Source: Bog-756 sp049517675 | GTDB taxonomy: Bacteria; Actinomycetota; Acidimicrobiia; Acidimicrobiales; RAAP-2 | Direction of reading: 5' to 3' | Length of the DNA stretch: 64,000 bases | Assembly: GCA_049517675.1 (NCBI GenBank) | Contig: JBEKRV010000002.1 | Coordinates: 61,769 to 125,768 of the forward strand | Shown: positions 57,167 to 64,000 of the stretch, one piece after another | Numbering within the stretch: the stretch's first letter is position 1 | Layout of the letters: each line of letters opens with the position of its first letter | Position numbers and translations under genes: made by a program | Notes under the pieces: generated by a model | Databases searched by the model: none | What the model saw: only the letters and a program-made list of their open reading frames with translations | Told to the model about the DNA's origin: nothing

Positions 57167-58078
57167 TCAGACCAGGGGCCACGGATAGGGTGGGCGGTCG
57201 CCGAGCGGCTCGGGGAAGTGGCCGACGGCCGCCAGGCGGGCGGCCCGCTCGATCACCGCCTCTGCCTCGGCCCCGGACACGAGCGCAAGGAGGTCGTCGG
57301 GCAGTCCGACCTCCACGAGTCGCCGGAGGTCCCCGACGATCCGGTCGGGCACCTCCTCCTCGGCGAACTCCCAGATGACCGTGCGCAGCTTGTGCTGGGC
57401 GTGGAAGCAGAGGCCGTGGTCGATGCCCCACAACCGCCCGTCCGATCCGTAGAGGACGTGGCCGCTCTTCCGGTCGGCATTGTTGGCGACGATGTCGAAT
57501 GCGCAGAAGACCCTGAGCTCGTCGTCGCGGTCTCCCTCCTCGAGGAGGGTGAAGTAGTGCTGCCGATAATCGGACTCGATGAACAGCTGGAGGGAGCCGG
57601 ATCCGAAGGGGGCGTCGTGACGGACCACGGTCGGTGGCACCAACCCCCAGCCCAGGGCCTCGGACAACGCGTAGGCGGCGGCTTCCCGGCGGAACAGACC
57701 GTCGGGAAAGTCCCAGAGCGCCCGTTCCCCCTGGTGAGGCTTGTAGACGGCCCGAACCGGAACACCGTCGGACTCTCCTCCGTCATCTGGTCCGCCATCG
57801 AATCCGTCACCGATCCGGTCGTCGGATTCGACATCGAGTTCGACATCGAGTTCGACATCGGTTTCGACACCGGTTTCGAAACCGGTTTCGACACCGTGGC
57901 GCTCTGGCGGCTCCTCGTCGGTGCTCCCAGGGCCGACCACCTCCGTACCGTCGAGCCTGACGAGGAACGTGAGGTTGGAGCTCCACGGGAGTCGCCCTTC
58001 GATCGTCAGGTCACGATCGGCCAGCAGACCGGCGGCCTCCGCGAGGGTCGGACCGGTCCCGGGCTTCCAGCCCCTCAC
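57167..58078 (-). CDS. SCO1664 family protein (kinase-like fold)
   Basis: A 303-residue member of the actinobacterial SCO1664 family, related to phosphatidylinositol 3/4-kinase-like folds. Recognisable parts are AVYKPHQGERALWDFPDGLF, the central REAAAYALSEALGWGLVPPT, DIVANNADRKSGHVL (catalytic-loop-like) and WGIDHGLCFH (metal-binding-like). An acidic repeat-rich insertion of ~45 residues (VETGFETGVETDVELD and more) lies in the N-terminal lobe. GTG at 58078 gives a GTGA overlap with the DUF3090 stop and is preferred over ATG at 58114 or 58147. Function is unknown; it always travels with the next two genes. Confidence 0.82.
   Translation of the reverse strand: MRGWKPGTGPTLAEAAGLLADRDLTIEGRLPWSSNLTFLVRLDGTEVVGPGSTDEEPPERHGVETGFETGVETDVELDVELDVESDDRIGDGFDGGPDDGGESDGVPVRAVYKPHQGERALWDFPDGLFRREAAAYALSEALGWGLVPPTVVRHDAPFGSGSLQLFIESDYRQHYFTLLEEGDRDDELRVFCAFDIVANNADRKSGHVLYGSDGRLWGIDHGLCFHAQHKLRTVIWEFAEEEVPDRIVGDLRRLVEVGLPDDLLALVSGAEAEAVIERAARLAAVGHFPEPLGDRPPYPWPLV
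57827..57895. repeat. In-frame 12-bp repeats inside the SCO1664-family gene
   Basis: About six 12-bp units with the plus-strand form TTCGACATCGAG or TTCGACACCGGT, changing gradually from one type to the other. On the coding strand they give four-residue steps such as VETG, VETD and VELD. This creates the acidic insertion in the N-terminal lobe. Confidence 0.8.
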
Positions 58079-58569
58079 ACGGCCGGCGGACGGTGGCCGT
58101 TGGTCCGGGGGCATTCGTGTCCGGAGGGATCCAGCGGTGAGCCGCACAACGGGCAGGGCGGGCGGCCCGACTCGATCAGGCGGGTGGCCCGGATCGAGAA
58201 GGCGGCAGCCTGTTCACGGGTGACCGACACCCGGGCGATGGCACCGACCTCCCCTTCGGGCACGAGCTCCTCGATGACAAGGACGACGCGGTCCTCGGAC
58301 TCGTCGTAGGACACGCCGATGGTCCCGACGGCCCACGCCGGTTCCAACGGCTCCTCGAGCTCCAGGTCGTCGGGCAGGTGGCCGGGACGCTGCCGGTCCT
58401 TGACCACCCGGGCCAGCAGATCCCCCATGGCCGCCACCTGCTGCTTCTCGACCTTGACGGTCAGCACGGTCGTGCCCTGGCGGCACTGGATCAAGAACAG
58501 CCTGCTTCCGACGGGGCCCACCGTGCCCACGCTCAACCGCTCGGCCGACAGATCGAAGGCGTCGGTCAT
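58075..58569 (-). CDS. DUF3090 family protein with a C-terminal zinc ribbon
   Basis: A 164-residue actinobacterial protein. The main domain begins FDLSAERLSVGTVGPVGSRLF and continues with IQCRQGTTVLTVKVEKQQV, IGVSYDESEDRVVLVIEEL and VSVTREQAAAFSIRATRLI. The C-terminus has a zinc-ribbon-like CPLCGSPLDPSGHECPR. The ATG overlaps the stop of the phosphatase-like gene (ATGA), and its own stop overlaps the SCO1664-family start. Such tight coupling of the three genes is seen across actinobacteria. The reaction is unknown. Confidence 0.87.
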   Translation of the reverse strand: MTDAFDLSAERLSVGTVGPVGSRLFLIQCRQGTTVLTVKVEKQQVAAMGDLLARVVKDRQRPGHLPDDLELEEPLEPAWAVGTIGVSYDESEDRVVLVIEELVPEGEVGAIARVSVTREQAAAFSIRATRLIESGRPPCPLCGSPLDPSGHECPRTNGHRPPAV

Positions 58570-59228
58570 GCGATCGCCAGCGCGGTGAGCGACTCGGTCG
58601 AGTTCACGGTCAGCACGAAGGGTCCGGCGCCCGTGAACGCCAGGGCCGACACCGAGCAGGGGGCGACCGTGAGGCGTTGGAACAGGTCGAGTGGTGTGCC
58701 GGCTGCCTGCGCCACCACCGCCTTGATCGGGTCGGCATGGGACACCGCGACGATCGTCTCACCACGGTGGCGCTCCACCAGTCGGGCCAGCGCCGAGATC
58801 ATCCGGGTCTGCATCTCGAGAAAGGACTCGCCGTCAGGGAAGCGGAAGCCGCTCGGATTGCGTTGGACCGTCGCCCATTCGGGTCCCTTGGCCAGGTCGG
58901 CCAGCTTCCCGCCGGTCCACGTGCCGAAATCGCACTCGAGCAGGCCCCGCTCGGAGCGGACCCGGCGTCCGAGGCGCCGGGCGATGGGGCGGGCCGTCTC
59001 CATCGTGCGCTCGAGGGGGGAGGCGTACACGGCGGCCGGGGCGCCCTTGCCGGTGTCGGCCAGTGCTCCGATGCGCTCGGCTACGGCGCCGGCCTGGGCG
59101 CACCCCTCGTCGGACAGGTGGAGGCCGGGGGCCCGGCCGGGCAGCACCTTGCCCGTGGTCGGCGTCCTGCCGTGGCGGATCAGGAGGACCACCGTCGGCC
59201 GCTCAGTGGGTTTGGGTCGGCTGGCCAC
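58566..59228 (-). CDS. Histidine phosphatase family protein, MSMEG_4193 type
   Basis: A 220-residue member of the phosphoglycerate mutase-like superfamily. The catalytic RHG motif is VVLLIRHGRTPTTGKVLPGR, with the second conserved His in VAVSHADPIKAVV. YASPLERTMETARPIA and GLLECDFGTWTGGKL are also typical. It is the first gene of the trio with DUF3090 and SCO1664. GTG at 59228 lies 26 nt inside the end of the upstream MMPL gene, so read-through transcription is possible. It probably acts on a small phosphate ester, not 3-phosphoglycerate. Confidence 0.88.
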   Translation of the reverse strand: MASRPKPTERPTVVLLIRHGRTPTTGKVLPGRAPGLHLSDEGCAQAGAVAERIGALADTGKGAPAAVYASPLERTMETARPIARRLGRRVRSERGLLECDFGTWTGGKLADLAKGPEWATVQRNPSGFRFPDGESFLEMQTRMISALARLVERHRGETIVAVSHADPIKAVVAQAAGTPLDLFQRLTVAPCSVSALAFTGAGPFVLTVNSTESLTALAIA

Positions 59229-61593
59229 GCCCGATCACCGTACTCGGTTCGCACGCGGGGTCGACCGTTCCGCGGCCGCCTGCCGGGTGGACGATCATCC
59301 ACTCCGTCGGGACGAGGGTGCCGTGGTCGCGATCCTCGTGGGACAGCCGCGAGGGCCACCAATTCCAGCGGCCGAGCAGCACGACCACGGACGGGACGAG
59401 CAGCGTGCGGACGAAGAAGGTGTCGAGGAGGATGCCGGCGGCGAGGCCGACGCCGATCTCGACGACCTGGGCGTTGCCGGTAGCGGTCAACACGCCGAAG
59501 GTTCCGGCCAGGATGAGGCCCGCCGATGTCACCGTGGTCCCGGTGGCCTCGACGGCGTTCCGTACGGCCAACTTGATCGGGGCGTGGTGGACCTCTTCGC
59601 GGATCCGGGTCATCACGAGGATGTTGTAGTCCTGGCCGAGCGCCATGATGAAGATGAACATGAAGAACGGGAGGACGAAGTTGATCCCGTCCTGTCCCCC
59701 GATGATCACGAACACGAGCACGGCGAAGCCCAGGGACGCCAGGTACGAGAGTCCCACGCTGGCCACGAGGTAGAGCGGGGCGACCAGGCTCCGCAGCACG
59801 ATGGCCAGCAGCAGGGCCAGGACCAGCATGACGATGGGGATGATCCTGATCAGGTCGTCGGTCGAGAGCGAGCCGATGTCGGCGGCTTGGGGCGCGTAGC
59901 CGTCCACACCCGACTCGGTGGCTCCGATCGAGCGGGCGACACCGTCGACCGCGCCACGGACGGCCGGCATGGCCGCCGCAGCAGCGGTGCTGGTGGAGAG
60001 CCCGGCCTCGAGTGACGTCTGGTACAAGACGGTGCGGCCATCGGTGCTGATGAATTGCCCCGAGGCCGCATACGCGTCGTAGGCTTCGGTGGTCCCGGTG
60101 AAGGACGGCGGAGGTGTCATGGGGAGGTCGTCGGCCGGCCCATGACCGCTCAGCTGACGGTGGGCGTCGGCGAGCTCGTCAGGACTGACGACGGTCCCGC
60201 TGGGGTTGAGTGCGCCGATGACCGAGGAGAACTGGCCCGAGTCGAGGAGGCCGCGATCGGCCTTCTCGAGCACCGTCGGCTCGTCCCACACGGACACCGG
60301 GAGACGGAAGAGGACGTTGGTCGGGTCCGACTCGGCCTCCGGGTAATGGGCGGTGAGCAGCGCCTGGCCCCGGGCCGAGTCCGAGGTTGCCGGGAGGCTC
60401 TGGCTCCCGAAGCCGGTAGGCGAGTACGCCAACAGGGACAGCGACAGTCCCACGAAGAACACCACGCCGAATACGAGGGTGAGCACCGGACGACCCACCA
60501 CACGTCCGGCGACCCGACCCCAGAATCCCCGCTGCACGTGGCCGGTCCGGGGCACCCGCGGCCAGAAGACCGCCCTGCCGAGGATGGCGAGCAACGCCGG
60601 CAGCAGGGTGAGATTGGCCAGGAGTGCCATGGCGATGCCGATGGCCAGCGCCGGCCCGAACCCCTTGTAGAGGCCGAAGGTGGCGATCACCACCGTCGAC
60701 AGTGCGGCGATCACGGTGAGGCCGGAGAAGGTGATCGACTCACCGACCTTGGCCAGGGAGAAGGCCACGGCATCGTGCGGTGCGAGCCCGCGTCGGAGCT
60801 CCTCGCGCACCCGGAAGATGAGGAACAGCCCGTAGTCGGTCCCCGCGCCGAGCATGACCACGACCAGCAGGATCGGAGTGAGGTCCGAGACCTGCACTCC
60901 GAGGTGCGCCGAGACGGCGATCACCGGTTCGACGGCGATCAGGGCCACCCCCGAGGGCAACAGGGCAACGATCGGCGCGAGCGCTGCCCGGAAGGTCAGG
61001 AACAGGAGCACGATGATGAACAGGACGGACAGGATCTCGGTCAGCTTCTGGGTCTTGCTCTGTTGGGCCTGTTGGTCGATGGCCTCGGCTGCACCACCCG
61101 TGAGGTGCATGGCGAGACCGGGTGGGGCGGCGGTGTCGGCGAATGCCTTCCTGATGTCGGCGACGGTCTTCGTGGCCTCGGTCCCGGTCGACCCGGCGGG
61201 TATGTCGAGCTCGACGATGGCCTGGCGGGCCCTCCGGTCGGAGGACAACCCCTGGTCCTCCACCGCGGTGACCCGGGGGATGCCGTCGATGGCGCTCTCT
61301 GCCCGGTCGATGGCGGCCAGGTCCTGTCCCGTAAGCGGACCCTTGTCCGATGCGGCGACGAAGATGGCCTGGCTGGTGGTTCTGGGCTCGAATGGTGCGG
61401 CCAACTCGGCGGCACGCACACTGGGTTCGGACGACGGCAGGAACTGGGAGTTACTGCTTTTCTCGACGCTGGAGATGCTGGGGAGGCCGACCACCAACGC
61501 GACGGTGGCGATGGCCCAGGCCACCACGATGAGCCAACGGAACCGCACCGTGAAGCGGCCCATGGCGGCGAAGAATCGGCGATCGTCCAACAA
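59203..61593 (-). CDS. MMPL/RND-family transporter
   Basis: A 796-residue exporter with about 12 membrane helices in two repeated halves, each with one large outer loop (residues ~45-185 and ~390-570). Features include the start FTVRFRWLIVVAWAIATVAL, the GADYGLFLIFRVREELRRG helix (here GTDYGLFL, with the proton-relay Asp-Tyr pair) and the second-half equivalent GQDYNILVMTRIREEV. MMPL proteins export lipids or small compounds. The TTG start at 61593 is supported by TAGGGT exactly six nt upstream; ATG at 61563 is the alternative. The C-terminal ~45 residues are cytoplasmic. The 176-bp gap upstream has no gene. Confidence 0.88.
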   Translation of the reverse strand: MLDDRRFFAAMGRFTVRFRWLIVVAWAIATVALVVGLPSISSVEKSSNSQFLPSSEPSVRAAELAAPFEPRTTSQAIFVAASDKGPLTGQDLAAIDRAESAIDGIPRVTAVEDQGLSSDRRARQAIVELDIPAGSTGTEATKTVADIRKAFADTAAPPGLAMHLTGGAAEAIDQQAQQSKTQKLTEILSVLFIIVLLFLTFRAALAPIVALLPSGVALIAVEPVIAVSAHLGVQVSDLTPILLVVVMLGAGTDYGLFLIFRVREELRRGLAPHDAVAFSLAKVGESITFSGLTVIAALSTVVIATFGLYKGFGPALAIGIAMALLANLTLLPALLAILGRAVFWPRVPRTGHVQRGFWGRVAGRVVGRPVLTLVFGVVFFVGLSLSLLAYSPTGFGSQSLPATSDSARGQALLTAHYPEAESDPTNVLFRLPVSVWDEPTVLEKADRGLLDSGQFSSVIGALNPSGTVVSPDELADAHRQLSGHGPADDLPMTPPPSFTGTTEAYDAYAASGQFISTDGRTVLYQTSLEAGLSTSTAAAAAMPAVRGAVDGVARSIGATESGVDGYAPQAADIGSLSTDDLIRIIPIVMLVLALLLAIVLRSLVAPLYLVASVGLSYLASLGFAVLVFVIIGGQDGINFVLPFFMFIFIMALGQDYNILVMTRIREEVHHAPIKLAVRNAVEATGTTVTSAGLILAGTFGVLTATGNAQVVEIGVGLAAGILLDTFFVRTLLVPSVVVLLGRWNWWPSRLSHEDRDHGTLVPTEWMIVHPAGGRGTVDPACEPSTVIGRGQPTQTH

Positions 61594-61769
61594 GCGTCCA
61601 CCCTACGTCCCGCAAGGGTGGAGGCATGAGGGGAATTGGACCCTTATCCAGGGGCAGTTGGTCCCATCGGCAACGAAATCGGTGGGGGAAGATGCGGTTG
61701 GTCAAGTACCCGGTTGCTCGGACGATCTCGCGGCCGGTCAAGGTGGGGCGGTCGGGTCCGGTCCGGTCC

Positions 61770-62894
61770 TCAGGTGGGAGCGGGCAGGCGACGCGGCATC
61801 GGGACAGCTGTTTCCGGCCACCGCTTGCGACTCACACGGGCGAGCCTGTGGAGCAGGGCGATGGCCCCGGGGTCGTCGTCGCCGGGCCGGGTCTCCACGG
61901 CACCGGTGTCGATCATTCCCTGGAGCAGCTCCCGACCCTTGTCGGTCCGGACGATGGTCAGGGTCCAGTCGTTGAACGCCCCGATGCCGCCGGTGGAGAT
62001 GTCGGCGTGTTCGGCTGCGAAATCCGGGCAGGACGTGCATCCCTCACGGGTCCAGGCGTGAGCCTCTTTGAGCGGGATCTCGTGGAACTCGCCGTCCCTG
62101 GTCCAGACCTGGAAGACGCCCTTGATGTTCATCTTGATGATGTCGGCGCGGGCGATCCCGTACTTGGCCTCGAACAACTCGGGGAAGATTGCGTCGTCGA
62201 ATGTCTTCGAGCAGAGCAGTCCGATGGTCAGCGACAGGCGACGCGCGATCTTGCCGGCCTTTCGGGCCTGCATCACCGGAGGCGCCGAGGCCTGGCAGCC
62301 CATGCCGACCAGCGCGATCCGTTCGGCTCCGCCCTCAATCGCCTGTGGGTAGGCCAGCGTGTTGGCCGAGTACGTGTAGCGGGAGCCGGCAGCGGCCAGC
62401 ACCTCCTCGCGGGTGGCGGCCACGGTGGGCTTCGCCTTCCAGGTGGAGCCGTCCCCCTCGAGGTCGGACACCAGGGCCGCGTCGATCAGGTCGTGCTCGA
62501 GCGCCCAGATGAGCATGGCCGAAACCAGGCCGCCGTCCTGGCCTGCGGTGAGGACTTCGGGGTCGGTGGCACGCACCAGGAGCACGTCCGAGGAGATGCC
62601 GGCCACCTCCTCGTCTGTCCGCTCCCGCCCGTGCAGGTGCATGTCGATCTCGGGCTCCCACAGGCGGAACCGGGGGCAGGCCCGGGTGCACATGGTGCAC
62701 CCCTTGACCCCGTGCGTGCAGCTGTCGGGGCCACCCTCGGCGTCGATGTGGAACGGCTTGTACTTGCCGCCGGTGTCGTCGTAGGAAAGGACGTCGTAAG
62801 GACAAGCGACCACGCAAGCGGCGCATCCGGTGCACAGGCCGGACGTGACCACCTCGGTGAGCAACTCGGACCAGTGCGGCTTTTCGGGCGGCAT
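61770..62894 (-). CDS. FrhB-like coenzyme F420 hydrogenase/dehydrogenase beta-subunit family protein
   Basis: A 374-residue protein. The N-terminus has two ferredoxin-like [4Fe-4S] sites: CTGCAACVVACP (Cys21, 24, 27, 31) and C59-x6-C66-x2-C69-x3-C73 (GCTMCTRACPR). The FrhB N-terminal and C-terminal domains follow, with QDGGLVSAMLIWALEHDLID, VGMGCQASAPPVMQA and a late CTSCPDFAAEHADIS site. FrhB proteins bind FAD and reduce or oxidise F420. ATG at 62894 lies seven nt after TAGGGT; a GTG at 62903 would overlap that box. The electron partner is not in the window. Confidence 0.87.
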   Translation of the reverse strand: MPPEKPHWSELLTEVVTSGLCTGCAACVVACPYDVLSYDDTGGKYKPFHIDAEGGPDSCTHGVKGCTMCTRACPRFRLWEPEIDMHLHGRERTDEEVAGISSDVLLVRATDPEVLTAGQDGGLVSAMLIWALEHDLIDAALVSDLEGDGSTWKAKPTVAATREEVLAAAGSRYTYSANTLAYPQAIEGGAERIALVGMGCQASAPPVMQARKAGKIARRLSLTIGLLCSKTFDDAIFPELFEAKYGIARADIIKMNIKGVFQVWTRDGEFHEIPLKEAHAWTREGCTSCPDFAAEHADISTGGIGAFNDWTLTIVRTDKGRELLQGMIDTGAVETRPGDDDPGAIALLHRLARVSRKRWPETAVPMPRRLPAPT

Positions 62895-62964
62895 GGGGGA
62901 CACCCTACCGTCCGCCCCCGAAGCAGACGTGTCCCACCGGACGAGGGATGGCTACCCTCATCGG

Positions 62965-63750
62965 GTGCCCGAACTGGTCGAGGTGGAGCGGTATCGGACC
63001 TTGGCCGAGGGAGTGCTTCGACGGCCGATCACCTCGGTCACCTCGCCCGACCCGTGGTTCCTCAAAGGTGCCACAACGGCCGAGGAGATCGAAGCTCTCC
63101 TGGTGGGCAACGGATTCTCGGCGGTCCGCAGGATCGGCAAGCTGCTGCTCCTCGACGTGGGTGGCGGTCCGGTCGTCGGGGTGCGGTTCGGCATGACCGG
63201 CACCCTGCTCGTCGACGGGGACGATGCCGTCGGGCAGCTCCTCTACTCGCCCACCCGGCGCGATGCGGCGTGGGAGCGGTGGTCGGTCGAATTCGCCGAC
63301 GGTGGGCGCATGGTTGTCCACGACCCCCGGCGGCTCGGCGGGGTCTGGCTGGATCCGGACGTGTCCGGTCTTGGGCCCGACGCATCGTCGATCGGAGTTG
63401 CCGGTCTGAATGCGGTGCTGGCCGGATCCTCGGCGCCGCTGAAGGCGAGGTTGCTCGACCAGTCCCGTCTGGCCGGAGTGGGGAACCTCATTGCCGACGA
63501 AGTGCTGTGGCGAGCAGGGCTCTCCCCGCTCCGTCCGGCGTCGTCGCTCTCGCCATCCGAAGTGAAGCGACTCCACCGAAACCTGGTCCGCACGCTGGCC
63601 GACCTCATTGAGCGGGGCGGATCCCATCTCGGCGACCTCATGGACGAACGTCGGTCGGGAGGCGTGTGCCCCAAGGACGGGAATCCACTCGCCCGACCGA
63701 CGGTCGGGGGGAGGACGTCATGGTGGTGTCCGGCGCACCAGGCCGGGTGA
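62965..63750 (+). CDS. Fpg/Nei family DNA glycosylase
   Basis: A 261-residue base-excision repair enzyme. The start PELVEVERYRTLAEGVL provides Pro2 as the nucleophile and Glu3, as in MutM and Nei. The helix-two-turn-helix is RLAGVGNLIADEVLWRAGL, and the zinc finger is CPKDGNPLARPTVGG followed by SWWCPAHQ. The third and fourth ligands read C and H here instead of C and C. GTG at 62965 has TACCCT six nt upstream and no ribosome site. The length is typical. Fpg (oxoguanine) and Nei (oxidised pyrimidine) roles cannot be separated with certainty. Confidence 0.88.
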   Translation: MPELVEVERYRTLAEGVLRRPITSVTSPDPWFLKGATTAEEIEALLVGNGFSAVRRIGKLLLLDVGGGPVVGVRFGMTGTLLVDGDDAVGQLLYSPTRRDAAWERWSVEFADGGRMVVHDPRRLGGVWLDPDVSGLGPDASSIGVAGLNAVLAGSSAPLKARLLDQSRLAGVGNLIADEVLWRAGLSPLRPASSLSPSEVKRLHRNLVRTLADLIERGGSHLGDLMDERRSGGVCPKDGNPLARPTVGGRTSWWCPAHQAG

Positions 63751-63899
63751 CTCCGGGCGCCAGGTCCGGGCAGTGATCGCCGATCGCCGATCGCCGGACG
63801 CCGGGAAGCGGACACCGGTCGCCGGGTCCCGTATCCGATCCCCGTCCGGGCACCCCGTCCTACACCCCGCCGGGCACCGGTTCCCCGGTCCCGTCCCGC

Positions 63900-64000
63900 T
63901 CAGCTCCGGGGCACGGCCTCGGGTGGCCGGTCGATCCCGAGCCCCGGCTCCTGGCCGAAGGGCGGCTGGGGCACGAAGGTCCAGCCCGGGTCCTCGTCGC
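63900..64000 (-). CDS. C-terminal end of a gene running off the right edge (partial)
   Basis: On the minus strand an open frame enters from the edge and stops with TGA at 63902-63900. It gives DEDPGWTFVPQPPFGQEPGL and then a few more residues. Only the last ~33 residues are visible and no domain is recognised. The Pro-rich aromatic composition suggests a disordered tail. The 149-bp gap before it holds a 7-bp repeat (GATCGCC three times near 63774-63797) and no gene. Confidence 0.35.
   Translation of the reverse strand, partial: DEDPGWTFVPQPPFGQEPGLGIDRPPEAVPRS

Noticed and set aside
1..64000. tRNA, rRNA, transposase, integrase or attachment-site sequences.
   Set aside because: I looked for T-loop-like GGTTCGA stretches with acceptor pairing, for rRNA motifs, and for DDE or tyrosine recombinase proteins, and found none that I could support. 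tRNAscan-SE and an IS search would settle it.

Overview
The window is about 70% G+C DNA from an actinomycete. Actinobacterial hallmarks include a WhiB1-type protein next to a PdtaS-type kinase, a DUF3107 protein, paired ArsA-like (BagA/BagB) ATPases, and the SCO1664 / DUF3090 / MSMEG_4193-phosphatase trio. A complete System I cytochrome c maturation operon, an archaeal-type valyl-tRNA synthetase and an F420-type FrhB protein fit a deep lineage such as Acidimicrobiia better than Streptomyces or Mycobacterium. The lineage is inferred from gene content. No phage, insertion sequence, CRISPR array, rRNA or tRNA was recognised.

Layout. 1-1834: end of a branched-chain amino acid ABC transporter operon (livG, livF). 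1882-6425: valS and cysS in opposite directions from a 21-bp spacer, then a cold-shock protein. 6559-13114: acyl-CoA dehydrogenase with a palindromic operator over its -10, nitronate monooxygenase, methyltransferase, lipase, and a HAD protein with a shortened cap. 13233-18867: KimA-type K+ transporter, a frameshifted membrane-protein pseudogene, an amino acid permease paired with dimethylarginine dimethylaminohydrolase, and a small tyrosine phosphatase. 18913-26481: FUSC exporter, acetyltransferase, DUF4395, TetR, glycosyltransferase, enoyl-CoA hydratase, GDP-mannose dehydratase. 26491-34720: ccdA then ccmABCDEFG and a fused ccmH-ccmI. 34730-38916: quinone reductase, cysteine desulfurase, an Fe-S-type (SufR-like) repressor and the divergent Mrp scaffold. 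39460-45005: cyclopropane synthase, YccF, a secreted cysteine-rich protein, an ECF sigma factor with a short overlapping partner, and dGTPase. 45101-54195: DUF3107, bagA/bagB, O-methyltransferase, PHP hydrolase, pdtaS, whiB1, phosphodiesterase, etfB/etfA. 54405-63750: MBOAT/SGNH acylation pair, the SCO1664 trio, MMPL transporter, FrhB-like protein and a Fpg/Nei glycosylase.

How genes work together. Ccd/Ccm proteins export and attach heme to c-type cytochromes and keep thiols reduced. The cysteine desulfurase, Mrp and Fe-S regulator form one iron-sulfur supply unit. The acyl-CoA dehydrogenase, enoyl-CoA hydratase and ETF belong to beta-oxidation. PdtaS, WhiB1 and a perfect CRP-type palindrome make a signalling node also seen in mycobacteria. 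The ECF sigma gene and the secreted-protein gene carry the same promoter-like pattern (GGAAYY-N10-TCCAGTA), suggesting a small self-controlled regulon.

Expression style. Many genes have a TAnnnT box ending 5-7 nt (most often exactly 6) before the start codon and no Shine-Dalgarno sequence, so leaderless mRNA looks common. The rule helps choose several starts, including a TTG start and a possible AUC start. Short tandem arrays (14-21 bp units) recur in intergenic DNA, often just after stop codons.
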